A DNA stretch of 64,000 nt from Coturnix japonica (taxonomy: Eukaryota; Chordata; Aves; Galliformes; Phasianidae). Positions 47,145 to 60,243 of the stretch are shown here, in pieces (the stretch's first letter is position 1; the number at the start of each line of letters is the position of its first letter). A program made the position numbers and the translations under genes. The notes below the pieces were generated by a model. The model saw nothing but the letters and a program-made list of their open reading frames with translations, was not told the origin of the DNA and ran no database searches. Location: NCBI RefSeq assembly GCF_001577835.2, contig NC_029521.1, positions 3,477,854 through 3,541,853 on the forward strand, given 5' to 3'.

Positions 47145-47692
47145 TGATGGCAGCATCCTTCTATATTATACTATATTGCATCTGTCATGCAAAGTCAGAG
47201 GTAGATACCGATGGTATGGCAGTAGAGGTTGAACCTTCCCACCAATACCCCATTGCATTTTGTTGCCGTGTGACAGATGGCAGCAGAAGGGCAATCTGAC
47301 AAAGTCATCTGACATGGAAGTGCACATGAAGCAGAGATGTATCATTAAATTACTCCATGCAGAAAAAAAATGGCACACTGACATTCTTTGGCACCTGCTG
47401 GATGCTTCTGGAGACCAAACAGTGGATATGAGCATGGTAAGGCAGTGTGTGGTGCATTTCAGCAGTGGTGACAGGGGGTCACCTACGCCAGTGCAGATTT
47501 TTACACATGTGGCATGTAAATCTTGTTCATCCCTAGCAAAAATGCCTAGCTAATGGCGGTGACTATGTTAGAAAATAGTGTTTTGTAGCTGAGAATGTGC
47601 TCTCTCAAATAGTGTTATTGTGCCCTTTGTATCTGTTCTGATTTCCTTGGAAATAAATAGGAGACATTACTTCCAGAGTGGCTTATGTAATA
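47145..47692 (+). mobile_element. Galluhop-type mariner, copy 3
   Basis: Carries the family passages GTATGGCAGTAGAGGTTGAA, ACCAAACAGTGGATATGAGC and GTTTTGTAGCTGAGAATGTG. It ends with AAATAAATAGGAGACATTAC, the degraded right inverted repeat. Internally shortened relative to a full mariner, so non-autonomous. Confidence 0.82.
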
Positions 47693-48638
47693 CACGTCAA
47701 GGCAGTGAAGAAACAACTTTAATGTGATCCTTAGGAAATAACTGAAGTTACCTTGATGACTAAATTTTGCTTTCATTAAAGCTAAATGCAATCTTGATTC
47801 TAATTTCATTGGGAGCATTATTTCCTCAGACCTGTCCCACAAGGCAGAATTTAATAGTCCTTTATTTTCTGTTTTCTTTGTGTTAAATTCAATAAATTAA
47901 CCCATTAGTTGTTGAAATTATACCCTGGACAGGACTGAAAAAAAAAAAGTTCAATTACAAATGGTCTCCCTTTTACCCTACAGAAAGCATCTACGTATCC
48001 TACGTTTTTTCAGTTGTCACGGTCAGTTGTTTGGTTTGGGTGACTGTCATCCGACATGAAACAGAGCCCAACCCTTAATTTTTGTTGCACGGGGTGTGAT
48101 CATACATTGGACAGACACAAAGCTACAGTTCCTCTCTGAGTAAATAGTTAGGACTCCCTGTTGTTAATTGCATGGCTAATCACCTGTCCAGACTAAATCC
48201 CACTACGGTCATAGATATGTATCTCAAAAACAATTTGGCTAGGGAAACAGCTGCAGCTTGGCATCTGTACAATCTTCTGCATTTACATGTCTAGTGACAT
48301 TATTAGTGTATATATGTCAACCATTAGTATTTCCTCAGTACTTTAGGGAATAGACTGATGCACTCAGTTAGCCCTTACCCAAGAGTTTTTGCAGTGGAGG
48401 TTCATAGGTGTTTACAGAACAGGTGGTCTTCGGACTTTGAAACAAATATTGACTCTAGTACACGAAGTCATGTTGCAGAAACCTATCTGCAGGAACACAG
48501 TTGTGGAATCCATTCTGGCTTCCTGACAAGGAACATTAGGTTAAACTCAGACACTTTTAACTTATTCTGGCTAAATACTGCCAGAAAATACTTCTGTTTC
48601 TTTTGATATAGGACTCCTTCATCATTTACGCTTGATCA

Positions 48639-49176
48639 CTCTGGAAGTAATATCTCCTATTCATTTCTGTGGAAAATACAACACATGCAAAGAGCACATT
48701 AACATTATTTGAGAGAGCAAACTCTCAACTACAAAACATTGTTTTTCAAAATAGTCACCACTATTAGCAATGCATTTTCAAAAGTGATGAGCAAGAGCCT
48801 GTATGCTGCACTCTTAAAATTATCTGTATGGCCATCTGGGATGTGACTTGTCTTTCACTTTGCTGTCACCGCTGCTGAAACGCAACACCTCACCGTGCTC
48901 ACATTCACTGTTTGGTCTCTGTTCAGCAAGCACTGATGAATGTGAGCAGATGTAATTTTTTTTTTTTTTCTGCTTGGAGAAACACAATTGTGTACCTTTT
49001 CTTCATATGCACTTGCATGCCGGATGCCATTTTGTCAGGCTGCTTTTCTGCTGCTGTCTGTCATGCAGCAACAAATATTGGTGAGAAGTTTCAACCTCTA
49101 CTGCCATACAACCAACATACGTTGGTGGGCCAACATAAAATAGGAGGCATTACTTTTGGAGCAGCCTTCATATATA
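48639..49176 (-). mobile_element. Galluhop-type mariner, copy 4
   Basis: Opposite orientation to copy 3, only about 950 bp away. Ends read CTGGAAGTAATATCTCCTAT and AGGAGGCATTACTTTTGGAG. A T-run at about 48957-48969 lies inside. Confidence 0.85.
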
Positions 49177-49179
49177 GTA

Positions 49180-52100
49180 ACACTGCACTGAGGAACCTGC
49201 TAAAGCATGCTCTGCTTTGGGAAGATGATTGTATTAGAAACTTCAACTGTTCTGTGAATCAGGGTTGTGTCAGAGTAGAGAATTTGAGGTCAAAGAGGTC
49301 TGAAGAAGGAATATATGGAGCAGGTAGAAAATTCTTTCCTTTGCTATTTGTTGTGGAAGAACCTGGAAAGCCTTATTAGAGCACAGAGAGGAATGCAGAT
49401 GTGAGATGTTGTAGAGAATGACTGATAAATTAAAGCAGCTTTGGGCTACGATAGATAAAATGAACACTAACAAATTGCTATAACTGGCATTGATATTCAC
49501 AAAGAAAGAAGAAAACTCAATGAGATAATAGCTGAATTGCTTATACTGATGTGCAGAGGTGACAAGAGATCCCGTGTTCTACTGTGTAAAAAGGAGGTGA
49601 TAAACACCCAAATCAGAACACAGATTGCCTCCTATTCTTCTATAATAACCATCTGTGTTTTTTCTGTCCAATAATATTTGACTTTGTCCAGAATGTCCAT
49701 GGGCCAGTGAAATTCTACACCTGCATGTCTGAGAGGCCTTGAACAACATTCATTTTCAGAAAGTAATAGACAGAGGTGGGAGTTTTGAAGCAGGTGTGAG
49801 TTCTGTGCTGAGATCCTGCTATACCAGCTCTACTGCTCTGCTTGTTGTTTTTCATGGAGAAGAAATAAACCCAAATAAACAAATCTTCCATATGCTAGCT
49901 CTGAAAACAAAACACCCACCTCCCTCAGTGCAAACATACTGAACAACTCAAGTATTTTCACCTACAAATAAAAGGCCCTCAGAGTCATCCCAGTGAGCTG
50001 CTTTTGCAATTTAGAGCATGTTTCTATGAGGAAAAGAAGATGGACTGCCATAACTTATTGAAAATGCACTATTTGTATTTTAAGAACTACTCCTTGTTAA
50101 CAGCACTGATAAAATTAGCATTGGAGTTCTTTACTCATAGGGTTGGAAAACTCTTCTTTCTACATATCCCATGTAAGTTCCTTGCATAATTTTGTCAAGT
50201 GAGAGCAAAATGGCAAGATGAGAAACTGACACTGTTAGCTTGTTAGACAGGTAATTTTAGTACAGGAGTATCTGATGATAAAGTTAAGAGAACAAAAGTA
50301 CTTGGAAGAACACTTTAAGTGGGCTCTATTTGCATGAGTGAAGTATTTCTGTGTATTTTTAAATCTAAGTGTGGTTGGATCCTTTAATGATCCTGGAATG
50401 TTATTTATGAAGTCTATGCCCTCAATAAATCAATTTGTTTTTCTACGCTTTCGAAAGCTGTGGTGAGAGAACTAAATTACAGACTTTAAGGAATGGTATT
50501 ACCATGACTGATTCTAATAATGTGGAAGATCTTCTGAGTCCTTGATATGGTTTCCTCATAACTCAAAAGAAGTCACTTCAAAGTGACTGCTGCAATGAAG
50601 CAGTGTGAGCGAATGGAGTCTAAACATGTATTGCTTCCAGAGAAAATATGGTTCTTTTGTAGGTGTAGTGAGGATGCCTAGATCTGGAGGATCTTCCTTC
50701 TTCTTCTGTAGTCGTAGTTTTACATGTAAGCTATTTGACTCAAGCTCATTTGATTTCATTTCTATGGAATATAATACATCCATTTAGGCTCTGTTCTCAG
50801 AGGTTTATAATGAAAATAAGACATAGGAGTGTAAGGAGAAAGTAAGGAGTAAAAAGAGTAAGTAAAATGGAAAAGGAAAGAAGAAAGGGAACACATCTTA
50901 AACAAACAAAAGAATATAAGCAAGGCAAAGAGAAGGGGGGCTATGAGGGGTGGAGGAGAAAAGCTGATAAGGGCATGAAAGAGGAAGGCAAGCAAATGAA
51001 GTGAACTGATGAGCCTATGTCATTGATAGTTCTAGGGTCAAAGCAATTAATCAGTCATATCTACCTAGAGAATCAGCAGCATCAATTGTAGTCAGCTGTA
51101 ATTTTCTAAGTTAAATCTTGTTCACTTCATTATCTCCCAGGCTTTCTCAAGGCTGCAGTAAAACCACGCATGCCTTCTCACAGGTGACAAATGTTACATG
51201 GATCTAGGAAGTAGTTAGAGGAGAAGTAGTTTCGCTGAACTGCTACAAATAAAAGTAACAAGAGTGTGGAATGATACCAGATAGAAAGCATCTTAAAATG
51301 AGTAGGAAGAGCTGCCTTGCTATTCCAGTGGTTCTTGATAACATGAATAAATATGTACAGCAATACAGAGGACAGTGCTATTTTTGCCTTTGTTTTCCTA
51401 TCTCTATCCTCATTTCATAGAACAAAAGTTACACAGCTTGAGAAAATTCTGCCATTAGATCTTCTGAGTAAATGTCATGAAATATAGTTTAAAGATAATG
51501 CAATGATGAGCCATATAGGATTTATGAAGAGATCTGCAGAGAAACTCACTGTGTTAGAGCTTGGCACCACAAAACTGTTGTCTATTGCAGGACAATTAAA
51601 AGAAACGTTGGAAGCCACTGGCACTGGTAGCATTGATCGGTGAGTCTCTATCTGTAAAATGCAATGGGGAAAAATGCTTATATCCATCTTTTGTTTACTA
51701 TAAACTTTTTTTTTTTTTTTCCATAGGCAGAAGATCTGTGCCAAAACTGTCTGATGTTAGAGCTCTATCTTAGCTTTTCACAAATATTTATCAAGTCAAA
51801 TTGTCTGGGAAGTGAAGCCAAATTAAACATTACCTAACCCTACACTCTTTTAGAGTCCTGGAAGATGTCCTGGAAAAGAGCATGCTGAGATGCTTCATGG
51901 CCATATAGCAAATGTGTTGCCCTCAATAGTAAAATTGCAACTGGAAGCAGTTCCAACTGAAGGTTTTACACAAGCTACGTGAAATGCAGCTGTGCAGTGC
52001 TTCTAAAAAGCACTATTAGTGGAGAGACTATTAAATGAAGGCTGACCCCCCAAAGGTCTCATGGACCAACGTGTTTAACGAGACAGAAATGAGTTCAAAA

Positions 52101-53840
52101 GGAGAAACTGAAAAGGCAGAAGAAACAATGGACCCGCAAATGCACTACTCGTGTGTCCAATTAATTGCACTAATTAGCATTGTAAGAGCTTGTGATCCTT
52201 ATTTTCATATGGGATAAGAGGATTGCAGGTTGAGAATAATCAGTCTTGTCTGCTTTTGCTGGAGGACTGACTACAGAATCAGAATGAAAACTCTCATGTT
52301 AATGTTTTTTTGGTCAGAGGCATTTCATCCATTCTGTACTTCCATAGGAAAAAACATTTCCATTTAAGAACACAAGCACGTTGCTGACATTGTTTTACTT
52401 TAGTAGTTAATACAATTTTTGAATGTTAGCCATTAACTACAGTTAACATAATTAGTTACTCTTTGATTTTCATTTCTTTCCTTTTTTTTAAATTATTTAT
52501 TTATTTATTTATTTATTTTAAATAATTCCATCTTTCTATGCAATATCAATGCAGGATTTATTCAGGCTGGGATGGAATCTTAGTGTCAGCAGAATGATGA
52601 CAGTTGACTGCAGTGCAAGATATGGCTCATGTTATCTGGTGTGTGAATTCTGCATTACTAAGAGCAACCGGTAGTTTTTTTGTCCTGTGACATGGATTCT
52701 GTGCAATAGAAAACCAAGGAAATGTGTTTTGAAACAGACTAATCCATGTCAGTGATAATTAGAGTTGGACTAGTGCTACAGCAGATCACTGGTGAACATT
52801 CACAGAAACTGGTTATTGTTTTCAGGAATGTAGGTAGGAAGTGAAAATTCTAAGCAGTTCTTACATAAATGTGTAGCAAGGTAGAAATTTAAGTCCAAGG
52901 GACCGTATCCGTATTCTAAAATAACACGAAGAGCTGGAAGTAAATTAACTTTTTAAACAGAAGAGAAGTGGGGATGTCGGTGCTGTCAACATTGCAGGGC
53001 TATGGAACGTGAACTGTGTTATTCAGTCTGAATACCAGGTGCTGTATTGTAACGTGATTGATTAAAAAAACAATTCAATATTATTATCATATATATTTTT
53101 TAATGTTTGTGATGGTGAAGTAGTGCTGGGAATGGTCTGGGTCTGCCTCAGTGGTATGTTAGCATTTTTTTTTTGTATTCAGACTTACAGAGGTATATCC
53201 ACAAAATGCAGTCTGTCTTCATACCTGTCATGCCAGCAGCATATTCCAGACACTAGCCATTTGACTGAAGACCTTTTTGGTAGTGAAACTGAGTGCTGAG
53301 TTCTTAGCCGAGGCAGTCAGTCTATTTCTAAGGGTTACAGAATGTAATGTGAGAGTATTATTCAGTAAGAGAATTAAGATGGTCTTAATAGACAAGAAGA
53401 CAGATGAAAAGGGGAGCAAAGGTTGAAGGAAGAGGTCTGCATAAATGAAAAATCTGTCATGTGCTGTATCTTGTCAGATGTTCCATGTCTCAAATGCGCA
53501 GGAGTAATGAATGAAAATGAGATAAATATTTCAGGAGAGAATTCTACTTTTCCAGAGGTGAAAAAAGGAAAGGAAAATACAGCTACAGAATGCAGAATAA
53601 ACTTCTTCCAGTCTCTTTTATGAAAGGCATATGCATTTACCCTTTTTTTTTTTTTTTTTAATCTATCCCTGTGAAACCACAACACACAGCTGGAAACACA
53701 ACACAGGTCCCAGAATTAGGGGAGAGGCAAACTGGAGAAGCAGCTGAGCTGAACCGTCACCAGCATCCCAGGATTACTTCACGCTCATTTGAATTCCTAC
53801 GATCCTTAATCTTGCACAGGTTGAATCCAGAGTGTTTCTA
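49180..53840. other. gene desert upstream of MAT1A, second part
   Basis: No exon recognised. Holds a purine-rich stretch (50805-51000), an (ATTT)n run (52492-52520) and poly(T) at 53642-53659. Confidence 0.5.
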
Positions 53841-53848
53841 AGAACTGA

Positions 53849-53954
53849 GTTAATTAGTGAAATATCCCCCACAATAACTAACTCCCCTGCTAAGAAATGG
53901 TCTCTTCCATTTTCCTCACATGATTTTCTAGGCACTTTCACTTTTCCATATATA
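53849..53954 (+). promoter_or_regulatory. candidate MAT1A core promoter (TATA box, HNF1-like site)
   Basis: TATATA at 53949-53954 lies about 255 bp before the ATG, which would give a 5' UTR of about 230 nt, normal for this gene. GTTAATTAGTGAA at 53849-53861 keeps the left half-site of the HNF1 palindrome GTTAATNATTAAC, with a poor right half. There is no CpG island here, as expected for a tissue-restricted TATA promoter. Confidence 0.45.
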
Positions 53955-54207
53955 GGAGCAGCCCAGAGACTGACAGATCAAGCTAGGTAGGGATACAGAC
54001 TCCAGGCACATGCGTACTCCTTGCATGCATACACAGATACAAGCCCATGCTGATCTCACAGACTAAAATTTGAGTTAGTATTACAGATAGCGAGTGAACA
54101 CAGTGGCAGTCCTGATCAGAAAGAACCTTCAACTTCAACAGAAGGCACTAAAGGCAGAAGTCTTCAACCACTTTTTAAAATAATCCATCAGGAAAAGCAT
54201 CACAGCC

Positions 54208-54301
54208 ATGAATGGGCCGGTGGATGGTTTATGTGACCACACGCTGGATGATGAAGGAGCTTTCATGTTCACATCAGAGTCAGTAGGAGAAGGACATCCA
54301 G
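54208..54301 (+). CDS. MAT1A: MAT1A exon 1 (start codon)
   Basis: [19 protein letters not shown] then [12 protein letters not shown], ending in phase 1 at GTAAG. The ATG has G at -3. Confidence 0.96.
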
Positions 54302-57300
54302 GTAAGAAGCCACTATGGCGAATGCATTAAAGGAAAAAAATATATATATATACTTTCATTGAAAATGATTTGAAAAGTCCAAAGAAAAATGAATCTGCTA
54401 TTAGTGTTACAATGGAACATCTGTTTAACAGAGCGCTTTTTACATTATTTCCATTAGACCTTTCCATATAGACTATAGAACCGCTGCAACTGGAGTTCTA
54501 ACAGGAGCTTTTGTGCCTTTGCTGGGTGTGTTGCCCTGTGGAGGGCAGCGGGGTTCCTTGTTGCTACTCCTTCCTTTTCATCTTATTTGCTTTTTTATAC
54601 AGTATTACTGTGGAGACATTACTGTACCTCTGATAGTCTCAGGTTTCACATATGGATAAGAGTACATAACTTGCCTCTCAAATTCCATATCCTTATGGGC
54701 ACTGTGAAACAGTCTTGCATGTAGGCTGTGCTCTAAAACTATCACCCATAGGCAGTCTGTTTTAAAGACTTGAAAAATCAGTGGTCCCTACATCTGTACC
54801 TGTCAAAGTTGCCGATATGTTTTCCCTCATTTCGTTATCTGGGTATTAATGCAATAGATGGAATTGCTTAAGCAAATATTGGGCAGTTATTTGCTAAAAT
54901 GTACGTATGGTCAGCAGAGATAAGTTCAATTTCATTGGAAACAAATGGTCATCTGCCCAAAACACGTACTTTATGTTAAATGAGTCCAAGGGACAACAGA
55001 CTGTTTGACGTCCTGAAAAGTATGTTTGTTTTAGAAGGCGGTGTGGCATCACATACTTTTTGCTATAGCAAGGTGGTTTTTTGTGTGTGTGATTATATCG
55101 TAAATGGGTGGGAAAACATAGACAACATAAAGGTCAGCAGTGGGAATATAACGTCTGTAGTTCTGATATTCCTCTATAATATTAACTTATTAGTGCAGGT
55201 CAAGTCTACGGCTGATGCAATTGAGTCCACTGCTGTCAATTTCAGGTTAAGCAAGTTGGAGTTCTTTCTGATGTAACACCATCAGAAAATGACAACCATA
55301 TTCAGTCCTTTGGCCGTAGGTCCGTCTCCAATTTGTATATAATTACATCCAGCAACCACAGAACAACATAGTTCCATATGAACATTTGCGTGCTATGAGG
55401 TGATTTTAAATTGACAGTTGTTTTTTTTTTCTGAAGATGGCAGGTCACAACTGATGCTATTCTGATCATTTTTTAATCTCTTTGAGGCTGTAACAGGTAA
55501 GCCTCAGAATAGGAAGAGAGATAGTTGAACCTGAGTCCCTAGGTTTTTATTTGTCCCTTAGCTTCTTTTCTTTATCAGTTCCCTTTTTGTCTTGGTTCCT
55601 ATGTTAGAATATAACCCAGTTTACAGTTGTTACTTACATTTTCTTCTTTATTTCCAAACACTCTATTGGCTGTCTCTTCTTTAAGTCCCGTGGACACTGT
55701 CTGTCTCTGAAACACCTGTCAGGCCTTTGTGAAAACGTTACCATCAGTGAGATTTGTGAACATCATCTCATTTGCCAGAGACTACTGGATCTCTGGTACT
55801 TTGAGATGCATATACCTAAAGAGCTTTATTGTAGAGGAGTGAGTGTAAATTTGACTCTAACTTTTTCAGTGTGTATTTTCCTAAAAAAAATAGACAGTTA
55901 CACACCTGAGAGAAAAATAATTATCCATATTCTCCAGATCAAGCAGAACAGTGCAAGCAGAACAGCTTGCAGCATCCGAGGCTGTAGTCGGGCTTTAGAT
56001 TATGTTATCAGTAGTGCTAGAAATTTATTGTGAGTTTTGAGTACCTCTGTTTGCTGTCAATGGATAATTTGCATGTTCCTGATTATTTCCTTTCTGCATG
56101 TGGTAGTATAGTTTTGCTCAAAGGCATTCTGTGAAGATCCTGAACCAGATCCTCTCCTGGCAGAAATCTGAGTTGGACTGATTGCATTAGTTGAGCTGAA
56201 TGCTCTCCTATATACTTTCATGACAAACAAAGCAGAAGAAATTACATGCTTACTAATTTATGTATAAAGACAACTGCCTTCTATCTGTGCAGTGCTTTTG
56301 AGCTATGTGTAATTAAGAAGCCCAGGTACTGTAGAAGCAAGAAAGTAGCTGGCAATAATTAATATACACAGGCATTATATATGTTCCCCAAAGAAACCCA
56401 GAGATGACTGTTTATCCCATTATTCCCAGACCTACTTCTTCAAAATGATTTGAGCATGAAGTTTCAAAGTTCTTTCCAGAAGGTCTTTAATCCTGGCATT
56501 TAGCAGGGCAAATTCCAAACTCTCTGCAGGCTTACATGTAACCTCCTCCTTTCTGATGTAATAAGAGCAAACAAATAACAGATTTTCTTTTCTTAGGTGG
56601 TTTTTTTTTTGTTTGTTTGTTTGTTTGTTTTTTTCCCTTTTTTCTTTTGTGTATGTGTGTGTGTGTGATTTTTTACTTTGCTTCACAGAACTGAAAGGGT
56701 TGGAAGGGACCTCTGAAGACCATCTAGTCCAAACTCTCTGATAAAGCAGGTTCTCTCTTCATCCAGGGGAAGTGCCTGTCCATGCTGCACAATGGCTTCA
56801 TTGTGCTTTGAAAGACATTGTGTGTTACTCTGACCCACAGTGTCTTACAGGTGCCAAACTACTTAGAATTAATTCCCTCCCCTTTCTGGCATGGCCCCAA
56901 GTGGATTTGTCTGCACACAGAATGTCATTCAGCTTTCCAGTAAGTATTAAAAATATGAGAGGAAACATTTGCTAAAAGCACCCTCAGACTCTCAACCATA
57001 TTAAGAAATACATTAATCTGAATATTCACAGAAGAAAAATCACCCCCAAGCCTCTCCCTTCAAGGAATCAGAAATTCCAGTCAGTTGATGTTCACACAAC
57101 TAATGTAACCGTTCAGTAAACTGCATACTGAGCAAGAGAACGTGTAAGAAAAGCTGTTTTAACAGTGCAGTGTTAATACTGAAGCATGGCTGCTGTTCCC
57201 AGTGAGGACTCCTCAAGAGTCTTTTAACAAAGGAAAATGGAATACAGTGGAATTCAGCCATTCGGATTCTATTCAATGAAACTCAGTTTTGGTAGAAAGC

Positions 57301-60179
57301 TCATTTTTCACTGACAAGCTCAAAATAAGCATTTGTGTTATCAACTTCTAATTTTTCACAAACAAAACAAAACACAAAAAAAAACCAACTCTGAGAATTG
57401 CTCAGTTTACCATATTTTGAATACACAATTTCACCTTCTGGTGCTGCTGACATAAGAAAGGCACTACCCCATGTTATTTTGATGATCACAGGTTTTTAAG
57501 AAAATAAACCTTACCTGTTGAAATGTTTGATGTTTATGATATTTGCTGTGTGATTAAAGCTAGAAGTGTGGTCGTACCTGTTTGCAGTTTCAAAGGGTGG
57601 TGCTTTTGAATTAAAGTTTTAGCTGTTGCTGTTTGCCCTTTTTATTTCTGATGAGTGCATGGAGAGTCCTGAGAACCATCTCCTGTTACAGAGCATTTCT
57701 TTTTAAAGGAGATAGCACTTATGATTGCTCTGTTAACGTAGTCTAGATTCACATAATAAACTTCTAGTCAAGTGTTCAAAACACTTTGGAGATCCTCCCA
57801 GTTGGTGTAGATCACCTTTGCTGCTGAAAACGTTCTTTATTTCATAGTTTGACAACTGAACATTTCAGTACGGTTTATCATCAGACCCATTCATCCCTTT
57901 TATAGCTATCATGAGCTGTTTCTATGGCTGGTTGGCATCTCTGCCACAAGGCTGGCTCTGTGGTGTGATTGGATTTCTAGATAAGAATTCACGGTTATCT
58001 AATACCTTCCTGTTCAGTCAAGAAATCCTTAGGGTAGACATTGTTTTTGCAGTGAAAGGAAAGAATGGACAGACATATTCTGCCACATTCAGCAGCTATG
58101 AGAGAACTGTGACAGTTGAGATGATAAATTTAAATAACAGAATGAAAAGCACACAAAGCCTGCTAAGCATCACTAAAAATAGAAGTGCTGGGTTTTATTT
58201 TACATTAGAGACCTTTACTAATAGACATATGTGTTAAGCAGCTGATCATCCTGCTTGATTTCTCATTTGAATCGTGATGGTTGGCTCTATACGTGTCAAT
58301 GAAAGTATCTAACTGCACCGGGACTGTTGGTTCCTGTACCAGCCATCCATTTTTGAATGAATTACCAAAATGATTTGTCTCAACCTACTATAATCCAAAA
58401 TTGGACCATTGGCGTGATAATATAAAACATTCTAATTGATTTTTTTCAATGATTAAAATTCCCATGAGCATTCTAAAGTGCAAAGGGATCTTCTGGTAGA
58501 AGCTGACACACAGGTAATGAAATATCATCAAACAGTTCTTCACACAAGCCACTAAACCACAGCTGAATTCCATTCCTGCCTTTTAAAAAGACATTCAGTT
58601 TTTAACTAGAGTCTCGAAGGAACCACGAATCCTATATAGCTCTATACAAACAGCTTCAGTGGTTCCCTACTCTTAAGATTTGACTTTTTCAGTCTTTATC
58701 TGTCTTTCTCTCATCTCCAGCTGTCAAATATCTTCACATCGTTGTCCATCAAACAGAAACTCTTCTCAGTGTATTATTATCACAGTATCACAGTCTTGTG
58801 TGGGTTGGAAGGGACCTTAGAGATCATCAAGTCCAACCCCCAGCATTCGAGCCCCTGTGTAGCAGAGCGGCACTTCTACCACTTGCGCCACAGGGGGATT
58901 CGAACCCGAGCCCTCCGGTATTGCAACGTGGCATTCCTACCACTGCGCCACCGGGCCACACAATTATCTGCCAGGACTTCAGAGCCCAATCCAATACCCA
59001 CAAGGATTTCCTTGGGTAGCTTACCTTTCCTTCAGTCTTTCAAGAACTAAATTGAGTTTGAATGATTTAATCATGTAAGATAATTTTTTCCTGATTTTGA
59101 GATGTCTTTCTCAGTTTGTCTACTGTAGCTAATGTTCCCTTGTGACTTACAGTTTGCTGCAGGGCTCTGGACCTGCACTAAGAAGGTCATCCTTTCTCAG
59201 TTACTCTGTTGACCCACCCAGGTATTAAAAACCAAGTATTTTCTTGGATAATTTTTTCTTTAATGCTTGAAAATATGGCATTATTGTTCTAGAATAAATT
59301 GGAAATATGAAAAGAGCAAGCATTTAAATTAAAGTCCTCTATTTTTATCCCTCATCTTCCTAAGCAATGCTCTTTTGGGCTTCTAAATAAATGACAAGAA
59401 TGGTGTCTGACTCCTGTTTGGTAATAGCAGTAATACATACTCTATTCTTGAGAGGCAGAATGTTCAGATGTGGCTTACCTTTACTAATCATCTTCTGTAT
59501 TCATTCTTTTCATCCAGCAATTAATATGTGAAATCACAGTGTCACGTTAGCGATCTAGTCTGTGATTTAAACTCTTCATCAGGCTTTATCAGCTGCCGTA
59601 TTTAGGTGCATTCTCACTTTCTACTGGTTAATGGTAGAATATCATCATCTTTTTATCGTACTGCTGCTGTGGAGGGTGTGCTGTATTGGTTGGGGTAGCA
59701 GAGAAGAGGTAAGGAGTAAAGCCTCTTAGCCTTTCAGGTAACTCTATGAATAACGTACTTGCTTTCACAGTGAGGTGAAGTTATGATTAGTATTAGTTTA
59801 CAGCTATTAGGTACATTCCTTGTTCGATCTGTCTATTGGTCTCGCTTGCCGGATATTGCATGTGACTTTCCATTTAGTTTGCTTAAATACTTCAACAATA
59901 AGCAATTTAAGAATTCCTGTCTACCCAAACAGATGCAGAGTCTGCATTTTGTCTTGAGATTCCTGTTCTGAACAACAGTTTTAATGTCTTGCAGATAAAA
60001 TCTGTGATCAAATCAGTGATGCTGTACTGGATGCCCATCTCAAACAGGATCCAAATGCCAAAGTTGCCTGTGGTAAGTCATTTGCTGCCTTGCCTTCAGA
60101 CACTGATCTTTTATCGTCAGTGTTGGCAAACAGCGTGATGTCACGTGCCAAATCATTTTACTCTCAGAAACAGTACAAA

Positions 60180-60243
<64 letters not shown>

